Virus record (IMG/VR): IMGVR_UViG_3300042946_000263
Location: 1 to 64,000 of that record
Reading direction: 5' to 3' (one strand)
DNA length: 64,000 nt
Origin: a virus
Shown here: positions 46,717-58,000 of the stretch, one piece after another
Numbering within the stretch: the stretch's first letter is position 1
Layout of the letters: each line of letters starts with the position of its first letter
Translations under genes and position numbers: made by a program
Notes under the pieces: generated by a model
Told to the model about the DNA's origin: nothing
What the model saw: the letters and a program-made list of their open reading frames with translations, nothing else
The model's database searches: none

Positions 46717-49431
46717 TTGGCTGTTACAAATACTACTAGTATTACAAGCACTACCATTGGTATCCGCGAAGGTACGCAATTACAAGTTACTGAAAACAAG
46801 AATTCAAAAACTGTCGGAAATTATGTTACCGACATTTCTATTCAGCCGTACATTAAAAACAGAATTGTCTCCTTTTTTGCATACAACATGCGCCCTGATC
46901 GAAGAGTTCATATTTTCTTCGATAGTGTTAACGTAGACGAACATTGTGCTCCTGGTTCAAGAGATGGTAACAACACATATGTTGTTCCAACAGACGGTGG
47001 AAATTACCAATCAGTTTCTAGAGTTGGCAATTGGGGTTCTCCTGTTTATACAGATAAAAATGGTAGAGTAACAGGTCAGTTCAATCTTCCTGCAGGCACA
47101 TTCAAAACTGGCGAAAGAGCTCTGCAGATATGTGACGTAGATAGCCTTGTATATGGTAACGATGCTATCACCACAGTTTCTTCTGCTATGTTTACTGCTT
47201 CTAACATAACAGTTTCTAGAGATACATTAACTCTCACAACAGTTACACCAGAATTAAATTTTATACCTGTTTCTAATACATTCGTAAATACTGATACAAC
47301 AGTTCTTACTTCTGTCATTGAAGATAACGTAACTATTTTACCCCCTCCGCCTCCACCTCAGCCTTTCCCATTTTGGTTGTTTCTTGAACCTGTAGCTCAA
47401 GCTCTTACTATCAACACCCCAAATGGAGAATCAGGAATTTATGCTACATCTATAGATTTGTTCTTCAAACAAAAATCTTTAGTATCCGAAAGAGGCGTTA
47501 ATGTTTACATTTGTGAAACTCAGAATGGATATCCTAACGGTAAAGTCATATTACCTTTCTCCAAAGTTCACAAAACCTACAGCGAAGTAAATATAAGCGA
47601 AAACGGTACTGTAGCAACAAGATTTACGTTCGAAGCTCCTGTTTTCTTGGCAAACAAACAAACTTATGCATTCGTTGTAAGACCAGACAACAATGACCAG
47701 GATTATCAGGTATGGACTGCAGAGCTTGGCGACACAGACGTTAATACTGGATATCAAGTATTCAGTCAGCCAGTAGTCGGAACAGCTTTTTATGGTGCTA
47801 CACAAGAACAGTGGACAGCCTTGCAAACAGAATATGTTAAATTTACTCTCAATAGAGCTAGATTTAACACACAAAAAGGTCAGGCTATTTTCATTAACAC
47901 GAATACAGATTTTATTTCAGTATATAACGTAGGATATAGTAATTCTTCTTCTACAATTCTTGCAGGAGATTATGTTTATCAGTCTGACAATTCGACTCCT
48001 TCTACAGCTAATCTTAGCGTTAGTGGTATTGTCAATTTCTATGACGATAACAAAAATATTCTATACGTTGATAATTCTACTGGTAATTTTTCTACCAATA
48101 AGTATGTACAGATTCATAGATTTGCTAACTCTTCTGTAGTTTCTTCGCCGAACAACTCGACTATAGTTGCTTATGCTAATACAGGTTCCTTGTATAATCC
48201 TGTAGTTGATGCTCTAGTCCCTCAATTGGCGTACATTACTCCTCCAGGAACTTCTGTTGAATATTTCTATACGGGAACAACAAACAGTTATAGCATCGAA
48301 AGCAAAGAAACCAAGGTTATTCCTGGTTACGAAAAGGAGATGTATGATTACGAGCGTATCGTAGCAAGTCGTACCAACGAACTTAACAGTATGTCTGGTA
48401 AATCTTTGTATCTCAAGGGAGTTATGTATTCTGATTCGGAATTCTTGTCTCCTGCTATCGACACTGTAAGAAATCAACAGCTTGTCATTAAGAACGATAT
48501 TGATCCTCTAGGTTTTGACTACGACGAATATTTCAATAACGGCAACGCCAGATCTAAGTACGTTTCTAAGATCATTACTCTTGCTGATGGTCAAGATGCT
48601 GAAGATCTTCAGATCATTCTAACTGCATTTAGACCAATTGGTTCTGACGTAGAAGTATGGGTCAAGTTCTTAAACGGCGAAGACACTGAATCTATCAATC
48701 AGAAAACTTGGTCTCCTTTGTATAATGTTGGTTACGGATTATATTCAGATCCTTCTGATCCTACAGACATGAAAGAATATGTTTATACAGTTCCTTCGTA
48801 TTATGTTCCAGTTATAACTTCTGGTACAGTAACAGTATCAGGCACAACTGTCACTGGCACAGGAACTTCATTTTTGTCTGAATTGCAGCCAGGATGGTTT
48901 GTTACTTTCCTAGTTCCAAGTACAGCAGGTTATACAGAACAAAAGAGAAAAATTGTAAGTATTGCTAGCGATAGTTCTCTGACAGTATCTTCTAACTTTA
49001 TTGGAACTTATACATCTGCAACAAGAATGTATCTTGCTCCTCCCCCAACAACTGCTTGGGTAGGTAAAGACGATAGAGTTGCTTTGACAGGAACTGTTTC
49101 TTCTTATACTACTAACAATTCTATTGTTGGTTCTGGTACATCTTTCACGACACAACTTTCAGTTGGTTCTGTTATAAGCGTTGGCTCAGATCAACAAGTA
49201 ATTGTTTCCATTGCTAACAACACTCTATTGAGCGTTGGAACTCCTTGGTCAAGTGCTACTAGCGGAGCAACTGCTTATAGAGTGTCAAAACCAGGCCTTT
49301 CATACTATAACAGTTCAACTAACTTCTTTACTTCGTTTAAGCAATTCCAGATTAAGATTGTTCTAAAATCAAACGATACTTCTAAGGTTCCGATTATAGA
49401 CGATCTTAGAGCTCTAGCAATGCAGTTGTAA
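46717..49431 (+). CDS. Large virion protein, T4-like baseplate/fibre type, TTG start
   Basis: 904 residues, TTG start after GGAGATAAAAA. NYVTDISIQPYIKNRIVSFF, then YNMRPDRRVHIFFDSVNVDE and CAPGSRDGN; a proline run (PPPPPPPQPFPF, about residues 209-220); then GIYATSIDLFFKQK and TYAFVVRPDNNDQDYQVWTA. The same order is found after the DUF4815 protein in cyanobacterial T4-like phages. Residues 700-880 hold two related beta segments (SGTVTVSGTTVTGTGTSFLS; SSYTTNNSIVGSGTSFTTQL). Confidence 0.75.
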   Translation: MAVTNTTSITSTTIGIREGTQLQVTENKNSKTVGNYVTDISIQPYIKNRIVSFFAYNMRPDRRVHIFFDSVNVDEHCAPGSRDGNNTYVVPTDGGNYQSVSRVGNWGSPVYTDKNGRVTGQFNLPAGTFKTGERALQICDVDSLVYGNDAITTVSSAMFTASNITVSRDTLTLTTVTPELNFIPVSNTFVNTDTTVLTSVIEDNVTILPPPPPPQPFPFWLFLEPVAQALTINTPNGESGIYATSIDLFFKQKSLVSERGVNVYICETQNGYPNGKVILPFSKVHKTYSEVNISENGTVATRFTFEAPVFLANKQTYAFVVRPDNNDQDYQVWTAELGDTDVNTGYQVFSQPVVGTAFYGATQEQWTALQTEYVKFTLNRARFNTQKGQAIFINTNTDFISVYNVGYSNSSSTILAGDYVYQSDNSTPSTANLSVSGIVNFYDDNKNILYVDNSTGNFSTNKYVQIHRFANSSVVSSPNNSTIVAYANTGSLYNPVVDALVPQLAYITPPGTSVEYFYTGTTNSYSIESKETKVIPGYEKEMYDYERIVASRTNELNSMSGKSLYLKGVMYSDSEFLSPAIDTVRNQQLVIKNDIDPLGFDYDEYFNNGNARSKYVSKIITLADGQDAEDLQIILTAFRPIGSDVEVWVKFLNGEDTESINQKTWSPLYNVGYGLYSDPSDPTDMKEYVYTVPSYYVPVITSGTVTVSGTTVTGTGTSFLSELQPGWFVTFLVPSTAGYTEQKRKIVSIASDSSLTVSSNFIGTYTSATRMYLAPPPTTAWVGKDDRVALTGTVSSYTTNNSIVGSGTSFTTQLSVGSVISVGSDQQVIVSIANNTLLSVGTPWSSATSGATAYRVSKPGLSYYNSSTNFFTSFKQFQIKIVLKSNDTSKVPIIDDLRALAMQL

Positions 49432-49433
49432 TC

Positions 49434-49649
49434 ATGGAAAATAAATATTATAAAACAGATTTCGAAGGTTTAATGAAAGACCCTAATAGCGGGGCAGTTC
49501 TCAACGTTGATAATACAAAACTGGATGCATATAAAAAGAGAAAACAGTTTGTCGAAAGCAACATCAAGAACGTAGAGCGAATCAATAAAGTAGAAAATGA
49601 CATCCAAGAAATCAAGGACATGCTTAGTCAACTACTAAAGAGAAATTAA
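49434..49649 (+). CDS. Small coiled-coil protein, 71 aa
   Basis: MENKYYKTDFEGLMKDPNSG, AYKKRKQFVESNIKNV, then a heptad helix (INKVENDIQEIKDMLSQLL). Short proteins of this layout follow large baseplate genes in other T4-like phages. It may be a structural linker. Confidence 0.6.
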   Translation: MENKYYKTDFEGLMKDPNSGAVLNVDNTKLDAYKKRKQFVESNIKNVERINKVENDIQEIKDMLSQLLKRN

Positions 49650-49652
49650 TAA

Positions 49653-51887
49653 ATGACAGTTCTTATCGCAAATACCAGTAATAATCAAAACTTTGCTTAC
49701 TGGCTAAACAGAACTAACGAACTTGCTTATGCAATGTCGGTATATGCTGTTACGGCCAATGGCTCTAATGCTGCTGTTGGTAATGCTGGTATTACTGGCA
49801 TTTTCAGCGCTAATGTTCTGAATTCTGCCTATAATGCGAACGTAGGAACTTATGTAGTTGTCGGTAATTTCAGTAATCCTGACGCCAACGCTGCATACGT
49901 AAACACAACCCATATCCACGTAGGTAACCAGACTTCTAATTCTACTGTCAACACCAGCACTATGAAGACTTACTCTGTGTTGGTTGGTTCTAATGTCGTT
50001 GTTAATACATCACAGATATTCATAGGCGATAGTTCTGCTAACACTGTCTTGAATAAGAGCTATATGTATTTCAAGGCAAACGATACTGTTAACTCCACAT
50101 TTAATTCTAATGGTGTATTGATTACCAAAGACGCTATTTCAGCGATTCTTTCTTACGATACTTTGTGGGTTGGTAATAGCGTTGTTAATAGCACTATTAT
50201 AACCACAGCCAATGACATATCTACAGGTTTCACAGCCAATACAACTTCTATCCGTATTGGTTCTAATACGTTTGCTAATGATACAACTATTGTTACTGGT
50301 TATACTTCTACATCAAACATACTTTCGAATTCTACATTCGTCGACGTAAGAAGCCCAACAGCTAATGTTAAGATTAATTCTGTATTAATCTCTCTTGCCA
50401 ATTCTAGTAGCGTAGCAAATCTTACATCAGACAATCTTAGAATTGGTAATTCGTTTGTCAACAGTACAATTATTACTACTGGTAATGTTACTGTTAATAC
50501 CACAGCCATTGTTGTTGGTTCTATAGTTTCTCCTGTTTTGGCCATTACGGCTTATTCTAATAATAATGTCACTATTTACGGTGAATCGAATTCTAATATT
50601 GGTGTGTCTGGTAGATCTAATTCTGCCCCTGGCGTTTATGGTAGATCTATAAGCGGCGTTGGAGCCTTTGGCGATTCAGAAAATTTCTATGGCGTATATG
50701 GTTTATCTAACACTTCTTGGGCTGGTTATTTCGCTGCAAGAACAGGAAATCCATTATATGTTGGTAACACATCAACAGAATTCTTCAGAGTAGCTTCTAA
50801 CGGTCATATTGGTATTGGTGGTATTGCACCAACTGTGGCTATTGACATACAGTCATCTGTTCCTCAAGTCAGACTACGTGGAACAGGCACAACTTCAGAA
50901 CTAAGAATTAATCCTGCATATGGCGGAGCAGCACTTGGTTCTATTGGTACTGTTGACACAACTCCATTTATGTTGTTTACTACCAACGTCGAGCGTGTTC
51001 GTGTTCTTGCCAACGGTAATGTAGGTGTTGGAACTACTTCGCCTGCATATAGATTAGAGGCAAACGGAACTATATGGGCTAATACATTTAACAGCGGTAA
51101 GGCTGGTGTTAATACCAGCATCAATTCTACTGCTTTCTATGCCTACGCTAACAGTTCGTTCAGCACTCAAATTAATGCTACCGCTATTTCTTCAAACGCC
51201 AATATGGACGTTTATGGTAACGTTGTGTTTGGTGTTTCTCAAGCAGCTGGTACATACGTAAATGTCAAAGGAACTCTGGTTGTTAACGGGGACGTTACTG
51301 TTAACGGTAATATCACATACACTGGTAATGCTATTGGTGATATTATTCCTTCGTCGAACGATCTTTATCAACTAGGTACAGTTAATAATAGATGGAGAAT
51401 TAACGGTTCTACGCTTACTCTGTCTAATAACGCTACATTATACCAGGCTCTTACTGTCAACACTAGTGTTACCATTGGTAACAATTCAACAACTTCATTT
51501 ATTACTGTTTCTCCGCCAAATATTACTCAGAGAAACCACGGTAACACTTATCTAAACGCTAATGGTTTATGGACTGCTCTGCCAATAATTCCAGTGTCAA
51601 ACAACGTTGTTGTTACTTCAGGCACAGGCCAGCAGTCAATCGATAGCGTAGCTCTTGGAACTTATGCATATGATTATGTGATCCATGTTGCAGATAGCTC
51701 TGGTAACAGAATGGCTACAAAGATTCTAGTGTCAACCAATTCTACAGCGATTAATTCTTCTGAATACGCTCAAATTGGTAATTTAGGCTCATTTACTACT
51801 GATGTAAGTGGCGGGGTTGGATACCTTTACTTTACTCCTTCGGTTTCTTCGTCAACAGTAAGATTTACAAAGGTTCAGTCTTCCTAA
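49653..51887 (+). CDS. Tail fibre or fibre-associated structural protein, 744 aa
   Basis: Asn/Ser/Thr-rich beta repeats (VGNSVVNSTIITT, IRIGSNTFAND), then a region of short paired strands (VYGRSISGVGAFGDSENFYG) and a fibre-type segment (FRVASNGHIGIGGIAPTVAI, NVERVRVLANGNVGVGTTSP). The IGIG..P and VGTTSP turns are typical of fibre shafts. No chaperone domain at the end. Confidence 0.7.
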   Translation: MTVLIANTSNNQNFAYWLNRTNELAYAMSVYAVTANGSNAAVGNAGITGIFSANVLNSAYNANVGTYVVVGNFSNPDANAAYVNTTHIHVGNQTSNSTVNTSTMKTYSVLVGSNVVVNTSQIFIGDSSANTVLNKSYMYFKANDTVNSTFNSNGVLITKDAISAILSYDTLWVGNSVVNSTIITTANDISTGFTANTTSIRIGSNTFANDTTIVTGYTSTSNILSNSTFVDVRSPTANVKINSVLISLANSSSVANLTSDNLRIGNSFVNSTIITTGNVTVNTTAIVVGSIVSPVLAITAYSNNNVTIYGESNSNIGVSGRSNSAPGVYGRSISGVGAFGDSENFYGVYGLSNTSWAGYFAARTGNPLYVGNTSTEFFRVASNGHIGIGGIAPTVAIDIQSSVPQVRLRGTGTTSELRINPAYGGAALGSIGTVDTTPFMLFTTNVERVRVLANGNVGVGTTSPAYRLEANGTIWANTFNSGKAGVNTSINSTAFYAYANSSFSTQINATAISSNANMDVYGNVVFGVSQAAGTYVNVKGTLVVNGDVTVNGNITYTGNAIGDIIPSSNDLYQLGTVNNRWRINGSTLTLSNNATLYQALTVNTSVTIGNNSTTSFITVSPPNITQRNHGNTYLNANGLWTALPIIPVSNNVVVTSGTGQQSIDSVALGTYAYDYVIHVADSSGNRMATKILVSTNSTAINSSEYAQIGNLGSFTTDVSGGVGYLYFTPSVSSSTVRFTKVQSS

Positions 51888-52219
51888 TGGCAACGAAAGC
51901 TAATCTCATAATAGATCAAGGTTCCACTTTTTCAGTGGAGCTTGACCTCACAGATGACAATGGAGATGCCCTTAACTTGGTTGGGTTTTCTGCGAACGCA
52001 CAGATGAGAAAATGGTACACTTCTACCAATGCTACAACTTTTAGCACTTCTGTTAATGTATATTCTGGACAGATATCTCTAACTTTGTCAGCAAATCAGA
52101 CTGGCGCTTTGACAGCTGGAAGATATGTTTATGATGTTGAACTGACAGACACATCTTCGAATGCAGTTTCTAGAGTTGTTGAAGGCATTGTAACAGTAAC
52201 CCCACAGGTAACGAGATAA
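51887..52219 (+). CDS. Small virion protein, Ig-like fold, 110 aa
   Basis: ANLIIDQGSTFSVELDLTDD, then NLVGFSANAQMRKWY and GRYVYDVELTDT...EGIVTVTPQVTR. This layout (IDQGSTF, GRYVYD, VTP.VTR) is a known small structural protein in T4-like phages, probably part of the fibre attachment. Overlaps the upstream stop by one base. Confidence 0.7.
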   Translation: MATKANLIIDQGSTFSVELDLTDDNGDALNLVGFSANAQMRKWYTSTNATTFSTSVNVYSGQISLTLSANQTGALTAGRYVYDVELTDTSSNAVSRVVEGIVTVTPQVTR

Positions 52220-52222
52220 TAC

Positions 52223-52492
52223 ATGGTAAATGTTGTTGTTTCGAGAAAAAGAAACGTCAAAGTATCATCAAACGCTACTGGTGGCGTTATCGACACAACA
52301 GTTCCTGTGACCCTAAAGAATGCTCCAGTTTTATCGAGTGGGCTAGACACAATAGATGAATTAAGAGATGTAGGTCTGACTCAAAGATCAGACGGTTCTA
52401 CATTAATTTATGACGATAGTACAGATACTTATCAAGTTAAACATTTGAATTTTGTTAATATAGATGGCGACTTAGATGGTGGAGTTTTCTAA
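52223..52492 (+). CDS. Small virion protein, 89 aa
   Basis: Beta-rich, with SSGLDTIDELRDVGLTQRSD, then DGSTLIYDDSTDTYQVKHLN and a final LDGGVF. The YDDSTDTYQVK strand and G(G)VF end occur in small fibre-linked proteins of related phages and resemble the end of the fibre gene at 52533 (LDGGSF). Confidence 0.6.
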   Translation: MVNVVVSRKRNVKVSSNATGGVIDTTVPVTLKNAPVLSSGLDTIDELRDVGLTQRSDGSTLIYDDSTDTYQVKHLNFVNIDGDLDGGVF

Positions 52493-52495
52493 TTT

Positions 52496-52503
52496 TATAA
52501 ATA
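52496..52503 (+). promoter_or_regulatory. T4-type late promoter TATAAATA
   Basis: Exact TATAAATA, 37 bases before the ATG at 52533. Confidence 0.7.
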
Positions 52504-52532
52504 TATAAAAAATTCAAAGGAGCGCTATCTAC

Positions 52533-54377
52533 ATGGCCAATAACAGAATTCAGATCAAAAGATCGGTAGCTAACGCTACAGTTAGCGGTCTTTCAAATGG
52601 TGAATTGGCGTTCACCCAAGCTAGTAACACCCTTCATATCGGCCTTCCTGACGGCTCTGGCGTACTACGAATTGGTGGCGCTCAATATCCAGGCATTCTG
52701 ACCAATAACCATGCCCTTGTAGCTAACACTTCTGGCGGTATTGATACAGTTATCGTAGATAATGCTATCGTCAAAATGCTTACTGCCAATGGATCTCCGG
52801 GTTCGAATGGTCAAGTTCTTGTTACCAATGGTTCGGCCATCTATTGGGGAACAGGTACTTCTGGCGCTAACACTCAAATCCAGTTCAATGATTCAGGCGT
52901 TGCAAACGCCACAGCTGGTTTCACATTCAATAAAGTCAGCAATAACCTTTTCATTGACAACACTGTATTCACAACAACAGTCAATGCCACAACAGTAAAC
53001 GCTGCTTCTCATACTGTTGGATCCCTATTAGTCGCCAATTCTACTGGTCTGTGGACTCCAGCTGGTACAGTTAATGCAGCCATCGTAAGCATTGGTACAG
53101 ATGTTGTTGCAAACGCTTCAGGCGTTTTCGCAGTCGGAACAGTTAATGCTTCTACAATAAGCGTAGGTTCAGTAGTTGTAGCAAACTCCACAAGACTACA
53201 ATCTAATGGTCTAGCAGTAAATTCTTCTGGCGCTTATGTAACTGGTATCGTGAACGCCACAGCCTTTGACGCTGGTTCTATTGGAACAGGCGCTGGCGGT
53301 ACAGTACAGAATACCACTACTTTCTTCGTAGGCAACAACACAGTTAATACCAATATTACTTCAGGTGGTATTGTTATTAATGGACTTACAACCGCTAACA
53401 ACAGTGGTGTGTTTGCTGCAGGTATTGTTAATGCCTTTGCCCACACTGTTGGTACTGATCTTGTAGCCAACTCTTATGGTTTGTTCGCCGTTGGCGCAGT
53501 TAATGCTTCTATTCTTAGCGTTGGTACAGATTTTACTGCCAATTCTACAAAGGTTGTATTCTCTGGTTCAAACGTTGACGCTACATCTGCAACTGCAGAA
53601 TTCTTGAATGTCATCGTCCAGGGTAACACCACTCTAGGTAACAGCACTTCAGACGAAATCCATGTTACTGCTCGCGTAACAGGCAACGTAAATCCATCTG
53701 CTAATACAGCCTATGATTTAGGTTCTAACAGCCTAAGATGGAGAGAAATTCACGCTGCTAACATCCATTCTACATCTGGTTACTTCGATGGTAGCGTTGA
53801 AATTGCTGGCGATATTATCGTCTCTGGTAACCTGGTAACAACTAACGTATCATCTGTTATCGTTTCTGATCCAATGATCTATCTTGCTGGTAACAACTAT
53901 TCCAGCGATCTATTAGACATCGGTTTCGCTGCTAACTATCATGATATTGCAGCTAACACAAACCTACACACTGGTCTGTTCCGTGACGCTTCTGATGGTG
54001 GTATATATAAGCTCTTTACAGGTTCACAACAAGAGCTATCAGGTAACAACGTTGTTAATACAGCTGCTAACGGTTATACCCTAGCAATTCTACAGACTTT
54101 CCTAGAGTCTGGTGCTATTGTATCTAACAATACTACATTAACAGTTACTGCAAACTCAACTTGTAATGTTAATATTGTTGCTAATACATTAGCTCTATCT
54201 ACTGCTCTCGCAGGAACAGAGGGTGGTACTGGTTATAAGACGACTATCAATCAAGCATTGCTAGTTGGTAACTCTTCGAACGGCTATAATAGATTGTCTC
54301 TTGGAACTAGTGGATTTGTTCTTCAATCAAACGGAAGTCATCTAGTATACGATTATCTAGATGGAGGTAGCTTCTAA
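52533..54377 (+). CDS. Tail fibre protein, 614 aa
   Basis: N-terminus MANNRIQIKRSVANATVSGL, then SNGELAFTQASNTLHIGLPD, a fibre-attachment module also used at 55022. The shaft has repeats of about 30-40 residues (VNASTISVGSVVVANSTRLQ and related). The end (SDPMIYLAGNNYSSDLLDIG, HTGLFRDASDGGIYKLF) resembles a module in the two giant fibres. No S74 chaperone. Confidence 0.75.
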   Translation: MANNRIQIKRSVANATVSGLSNGELAFTQASNTLHIGLPDGSGVLRIGGAQYPGILTNNHALVANTSGGIDTVIVDNAIVKMLTANGSPGSNGQVLVTNGSAIYWGTGTSGANTQIQFNDSGVANATAGFTFNKVSNNLFIDNTVFTTTVNATTVNAASHTVGSLLVANSTGLWTPAGTVNAAIVSIGTDVVANASGVFAVGTVNASTISVGSVVVANSTRLQSNGLAVNSSGAYVTGIVNATAFDAGSIGTGAGGTVQNTTTFFVGNNTVNTNITSGGIVINGLTTANNSGVFAAGIVNAFAHTVGTDLVANSYGLFAVGAVNASILSVGTDFTANSTKVVFSGSNVDATSATAEFLNVIVQGNTTLGNSTSDEIHVTARVTGNVNPSANTAYDLGSNSLRWREIHAANIHSTSGYFDGSVEIAGDIIVSGNLVTTNVSSVIVSDPMIYLAGNNYSSDLLDIGFAANYHDIAANTNLHTGLFRDASDGGIYKLFTGSQQELSGNNVVNTAANGYTLAILQTFLESGAIVSNNTTLTVTANSTCNVNIVANTLALSTALAGTEGGTGYKTTINQALLVGNSSNGYNRLSLGTSGFVLQSNGSHLVYDYLDGGSF

Positions 54378-54394
54378 TTATCTGAGGATATATT

Positions 54395-54985
54395 ATGGAA
54401 GAAGAGAAAAACGACCAACAAAACCTCTATACACTACATTACATCCAGAAGCAAGAACAATTGCTTCTGGATTTCTTGCGTAAGAACATCGACGCAGAAG
54501 TACGCATAGTAGCTCTCAACAACAATATCAATGAAGCTAATGCTCGCTATGAGGAATCTCAGAAGCAAGTAGCTCTTGGTAACGAATTACTGAATCAAGC
54601 AGCTGCTAGCATCGAAACGCTGACAGCTGAGAATGATCGTATTACTCGTCAGTTAGAAGCATCTAAAACTGATATTTCATCGCTACAAAGTAATTATACT
54701 GCTCTTCAACAAAAAAATCAAGAGATTAATTCTCAAAAAGAGAGAATTATTAAAGAAGCTCAAGGCGAGAATCAGTTGAAATTAAATGAAGCTGGTATCC
54801 GTATTAAACAATTAGAAGATGAATTAAAACTATGTAATTCTAGATCCGAAGAATTAAAAACAGAATACCAGCATCAAGTCGAAGAACTAAATAATTTATA
54901 CACCGAGAATCAAAAGCTGAAAGGCGATGATTCAAAAAAGGCAAAAAAGAAAGAACCTCCGGCAACATTGCCAGATGAATTTTAA
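54395..54985 (+). CDS. Coiled-coil protein between fibre genes, 196 aa
   Basis: Almost entirely heptad-type helix from residue 40 to 175 (LETLTAENDRITRQLEASKT-like runs, QQKNQEINSQKERIIKEAQG), with a basic/proline tail (KKAKKKEPPATLPDEF). Could be a fibre assembly factor. GAGGATATATT precedes the ATG. Confidence 0.65.
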   Translation: MEEEKNDQQNLYTLHYIQKQEQLLLDFLRKNIDAEVRIVALNNNINEANARYEESQKQVALGNELLNQAAASIETLTAENDRITRQLEASKTDISSLQSNYTALQQKNQEINSQKERIIKEAQGENQLKLNEAGIRIKQLEDELKLCNSRSEELKTEYQHQVEELNNLYTENQKLKGDDSKKAKKKEPPATLPDEF

Positions 54986-54988
54986 TAT

Positions 54989-55004
54989 CTCAGTATATAC
55001 TGAG
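54989..55004. repeat. 16-bp perfect palindrome before the giant fibre gene
   Basis: CTCAGTATATACTGAG, between the coiled-coil gene stop and the ATG at 55022. As RNA it forms a short hairpin just before the ribosome site (TATAGGAG); as DNA it could bind a dimer. Confidence 0.6.
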
Positions 55005-55021
55005 TTATAGGAGAGCCTAGA

Positions 55022-58000
55022 ATGGCAAATACAGTTTTCAAACTGCGTCGATCATCAGTCGCAGGTAAAGTCCCAAATACATCTACTGTCGCAATCGGCG
55101 AATTAGCAATCAACCTTACCGATAAAAAGCTATTCTCGTCAGACGGTTCGCTAGTATTTGAGATTGGCGCCAATCTAACAGATCTCCAAGTATCAAATAA
55201 TATCACAACATCAAACATCAATGTAACAGACACAGCATTATTTCAGAATGTTGCTGTATTTCATGATGTAGCTATATTCGGCGCTATTAGTGCCAACAGC
55301 AGCAACGGCGCAGCAGGACTGGTTCTTACTTCAAACGGTTCTGGGGTTTATTGGGCGCCAGCTGGTGGTAGCGCCACAGGTCCAGTGAGACAACAATTTA
55401 CTGGCGACGGAAACACAACAACATTTGCTATATCTGGTGGTTACGAATCTAATACTGTTTCAGTATTCTTGAATGGTGTTATGCTTCATAACGGTCTTGA
55501 GGCCAATGTTCAGTCTGGAGTCAACGTTGTTATTTCTCCTGCTCCTGCAAACGGTGCTTTGATTGACGTTGTTGGTTATTCTGTTATCACATCAACTTCT
55601 TATCTGACAATTGGTAATACTAGTATCTCTGGTAATGTAATATCAATCGGTAATTCTTCTGTTAACACTCAGATTGTTCCAGGAAACGTATATTTAAACG
55701 GTTCTACACTAGTCATTGGTAATACATCAAGCAATATTACCATTGATTCTACTACTATTAGTATTGCTGGTGCGACCATTAACACTTCGTCGTTTAGCGG
55801 AACAGCGAACAATACTCTTTATGTTGGGTCAGTTGCTTCTAATGACGTTGTTTCAAATACGAGCTTGCAAGCTAACCTAACAGTCATACGTTCTGATATA
55901 GCAAATTCATATTCTAATTCTGTTAATTATACTAGTTTTGCTATAGGAACTGCTAATCTTGCTATGGTAGCGAACGCTGATGCAGCATATTCTAATGCCA
56001 CCTCATACACTGACTCTAAAATAGCAACAGCTAACTCTGCTATAGTTGCTAACGCTTCTGCTGCATACAGTAATTCCGTATTTTATACTGACTCTAAGAT
56101 TGCTACTGCTAATGCTGCCATAGTTGCTAACGCTTCTGCAGCCTATTCTAATTCTGTAAGCTATGTTGATACCCAAATAGCAATTGCCAATTCTGCGATA
56201 GTCGCTAATGCATCATCAGCCTATTCTAACTCTGTAAGCTATGTTGATAGTAAGATTAGCACCGCTAACTCTGCTATAGTTGCTAACGCTTCTGCTGCTT
56301 ATTCTAATTCTGTGACGTATATTGACAGTTCTATTGGGGTTGCTAATGCTGGCATAGTTGCTAATGCTTCTGCAGCCTATTCTAATGCTGTGACGTATAT
56401 TGACAGTTCTATTGGGGTTACTAATGCTGCCATAGTTGCTAATGCTTCTGCTGCATATTCCAACGCTATTTCGTATACAGATTCTAAGATAGCTACTGCT
56501 AATACATCTATGGTAGCCAATGCAGCAGCTGCTTATTCTAATTCTGTGACTTATACAGATACGAAAATTGCAACAGCTAACGCTGCTATTACTGGTAACG
56601 CTGCTACTGCTTATTCGAATGCTACTTCGTATACAGACTCAAAGATAGCTACTGCTAATGCTGCTATAACAGCTAATGCTTCTGCAGCGTATACTAACGC
56701 TACTTCTTATTCTTCTAATGCTTCTAATATATCTTCTGGAACAGTAGCAGAAGCTAGATTACCATATAGAATGAACCAAGATGTTCGCAATACAGATAAT
56801 GTAACATTCGGACAAATGACTTTGACGGGGAATCTGGTTGTTTCTGGTAATGTTAATATTATCGGCGCTAATAATCTATCGCTAGTCGATAATATGATTT
56901 ATCTAAATTCTAACAGCACTGTCTCGAATCCAGATATTGGTATTGCTGGTAACTATAATGATGGAACATATTATCACACTGGTTTCTTTAGAGATGCCAG
57001 CGATGGTATCTGGAAGGTATATGATAATTATGCTCCAGAACCTGATGCTAATGTTTGGATTGACACTACAAATACAACATTTCATATAGCAAACTTCCAA
57101 GCAAATGCACTATTCCTAGGCAACACAAGTTCATTCTGGGTTGTTGCTAATACATCTGGTGTTCATGCTCCCGCAGTAAACACAGTTAATGTTGTAATAA
57201 GCGGCGGTATTTCTGCCAATGGAACTTATGGTTCGGCAGGTCAATCTCTTGTTTCTAACGGAACAGGCGCTTACTGGGCAACTGCTGGCGCTACACTAAA
57301 CGCTAACAATACAGACAGCTCAACGTATTACATTGGTCTTTCTAGTGGTTCGTCAGGAGCTTGGACTAATGCTGTTGTTTCTACCAGCAAGTTGTATTTT
57401 GTTCCATCAACTGGTACGCTTACTGTTGGATCTGCTACTGTTAATTCGACAAATTATTCTGGAACGTCCAACAACTCCGCTTATCTAGGCGGAACAGCAG
57501 CAGCTTCTTACTTGTTATCTTCTACTGCGTCATCGACTTATCTACCACTTTCTGGTGGTACAATTACAGGAACAACTACTGTTAATGGCGATGTTCGTAT
57601 TTTCAAAAACGGCGCAGATTCTATTAATAGTCATTTATACTTTGCCAGTGCTGGTAACTCACAAGCATGGAACTGGCAGCTGGATTCAAGTGGTAATGCT
57701 GCTCTTTGGGGATATCCTAACAGCGCCGCATGGTCTAAAGTTTGTTATTTTACTCCCACAGGAAATCTTTTCGCATCTAATGATATAAGTTGCGGTTCAA
57801 GATTTCACTTCACCGCAGCAGGAGCATGGACAGGTGGCAGTTACGGCTTGATAGGAATGAACTGGGGCGGCGCAGCTGGTACATATAAAAACTTTGCTGT
57901 TTTTGATTATCCAAACGGTAGAGCCATGTTCACCGTTAACGGTCAGACTAGAGATGTTGAAATTTTTGGTATCTCATATGCATATGGTAGCTCTAGATCG

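Noticed and set aside
55970-56720. Collagen-like repeat
   Set aside because: The repeats have a ~24-residue period rich in Ala, Ser and Asn but no Gly-X-Y triplets.
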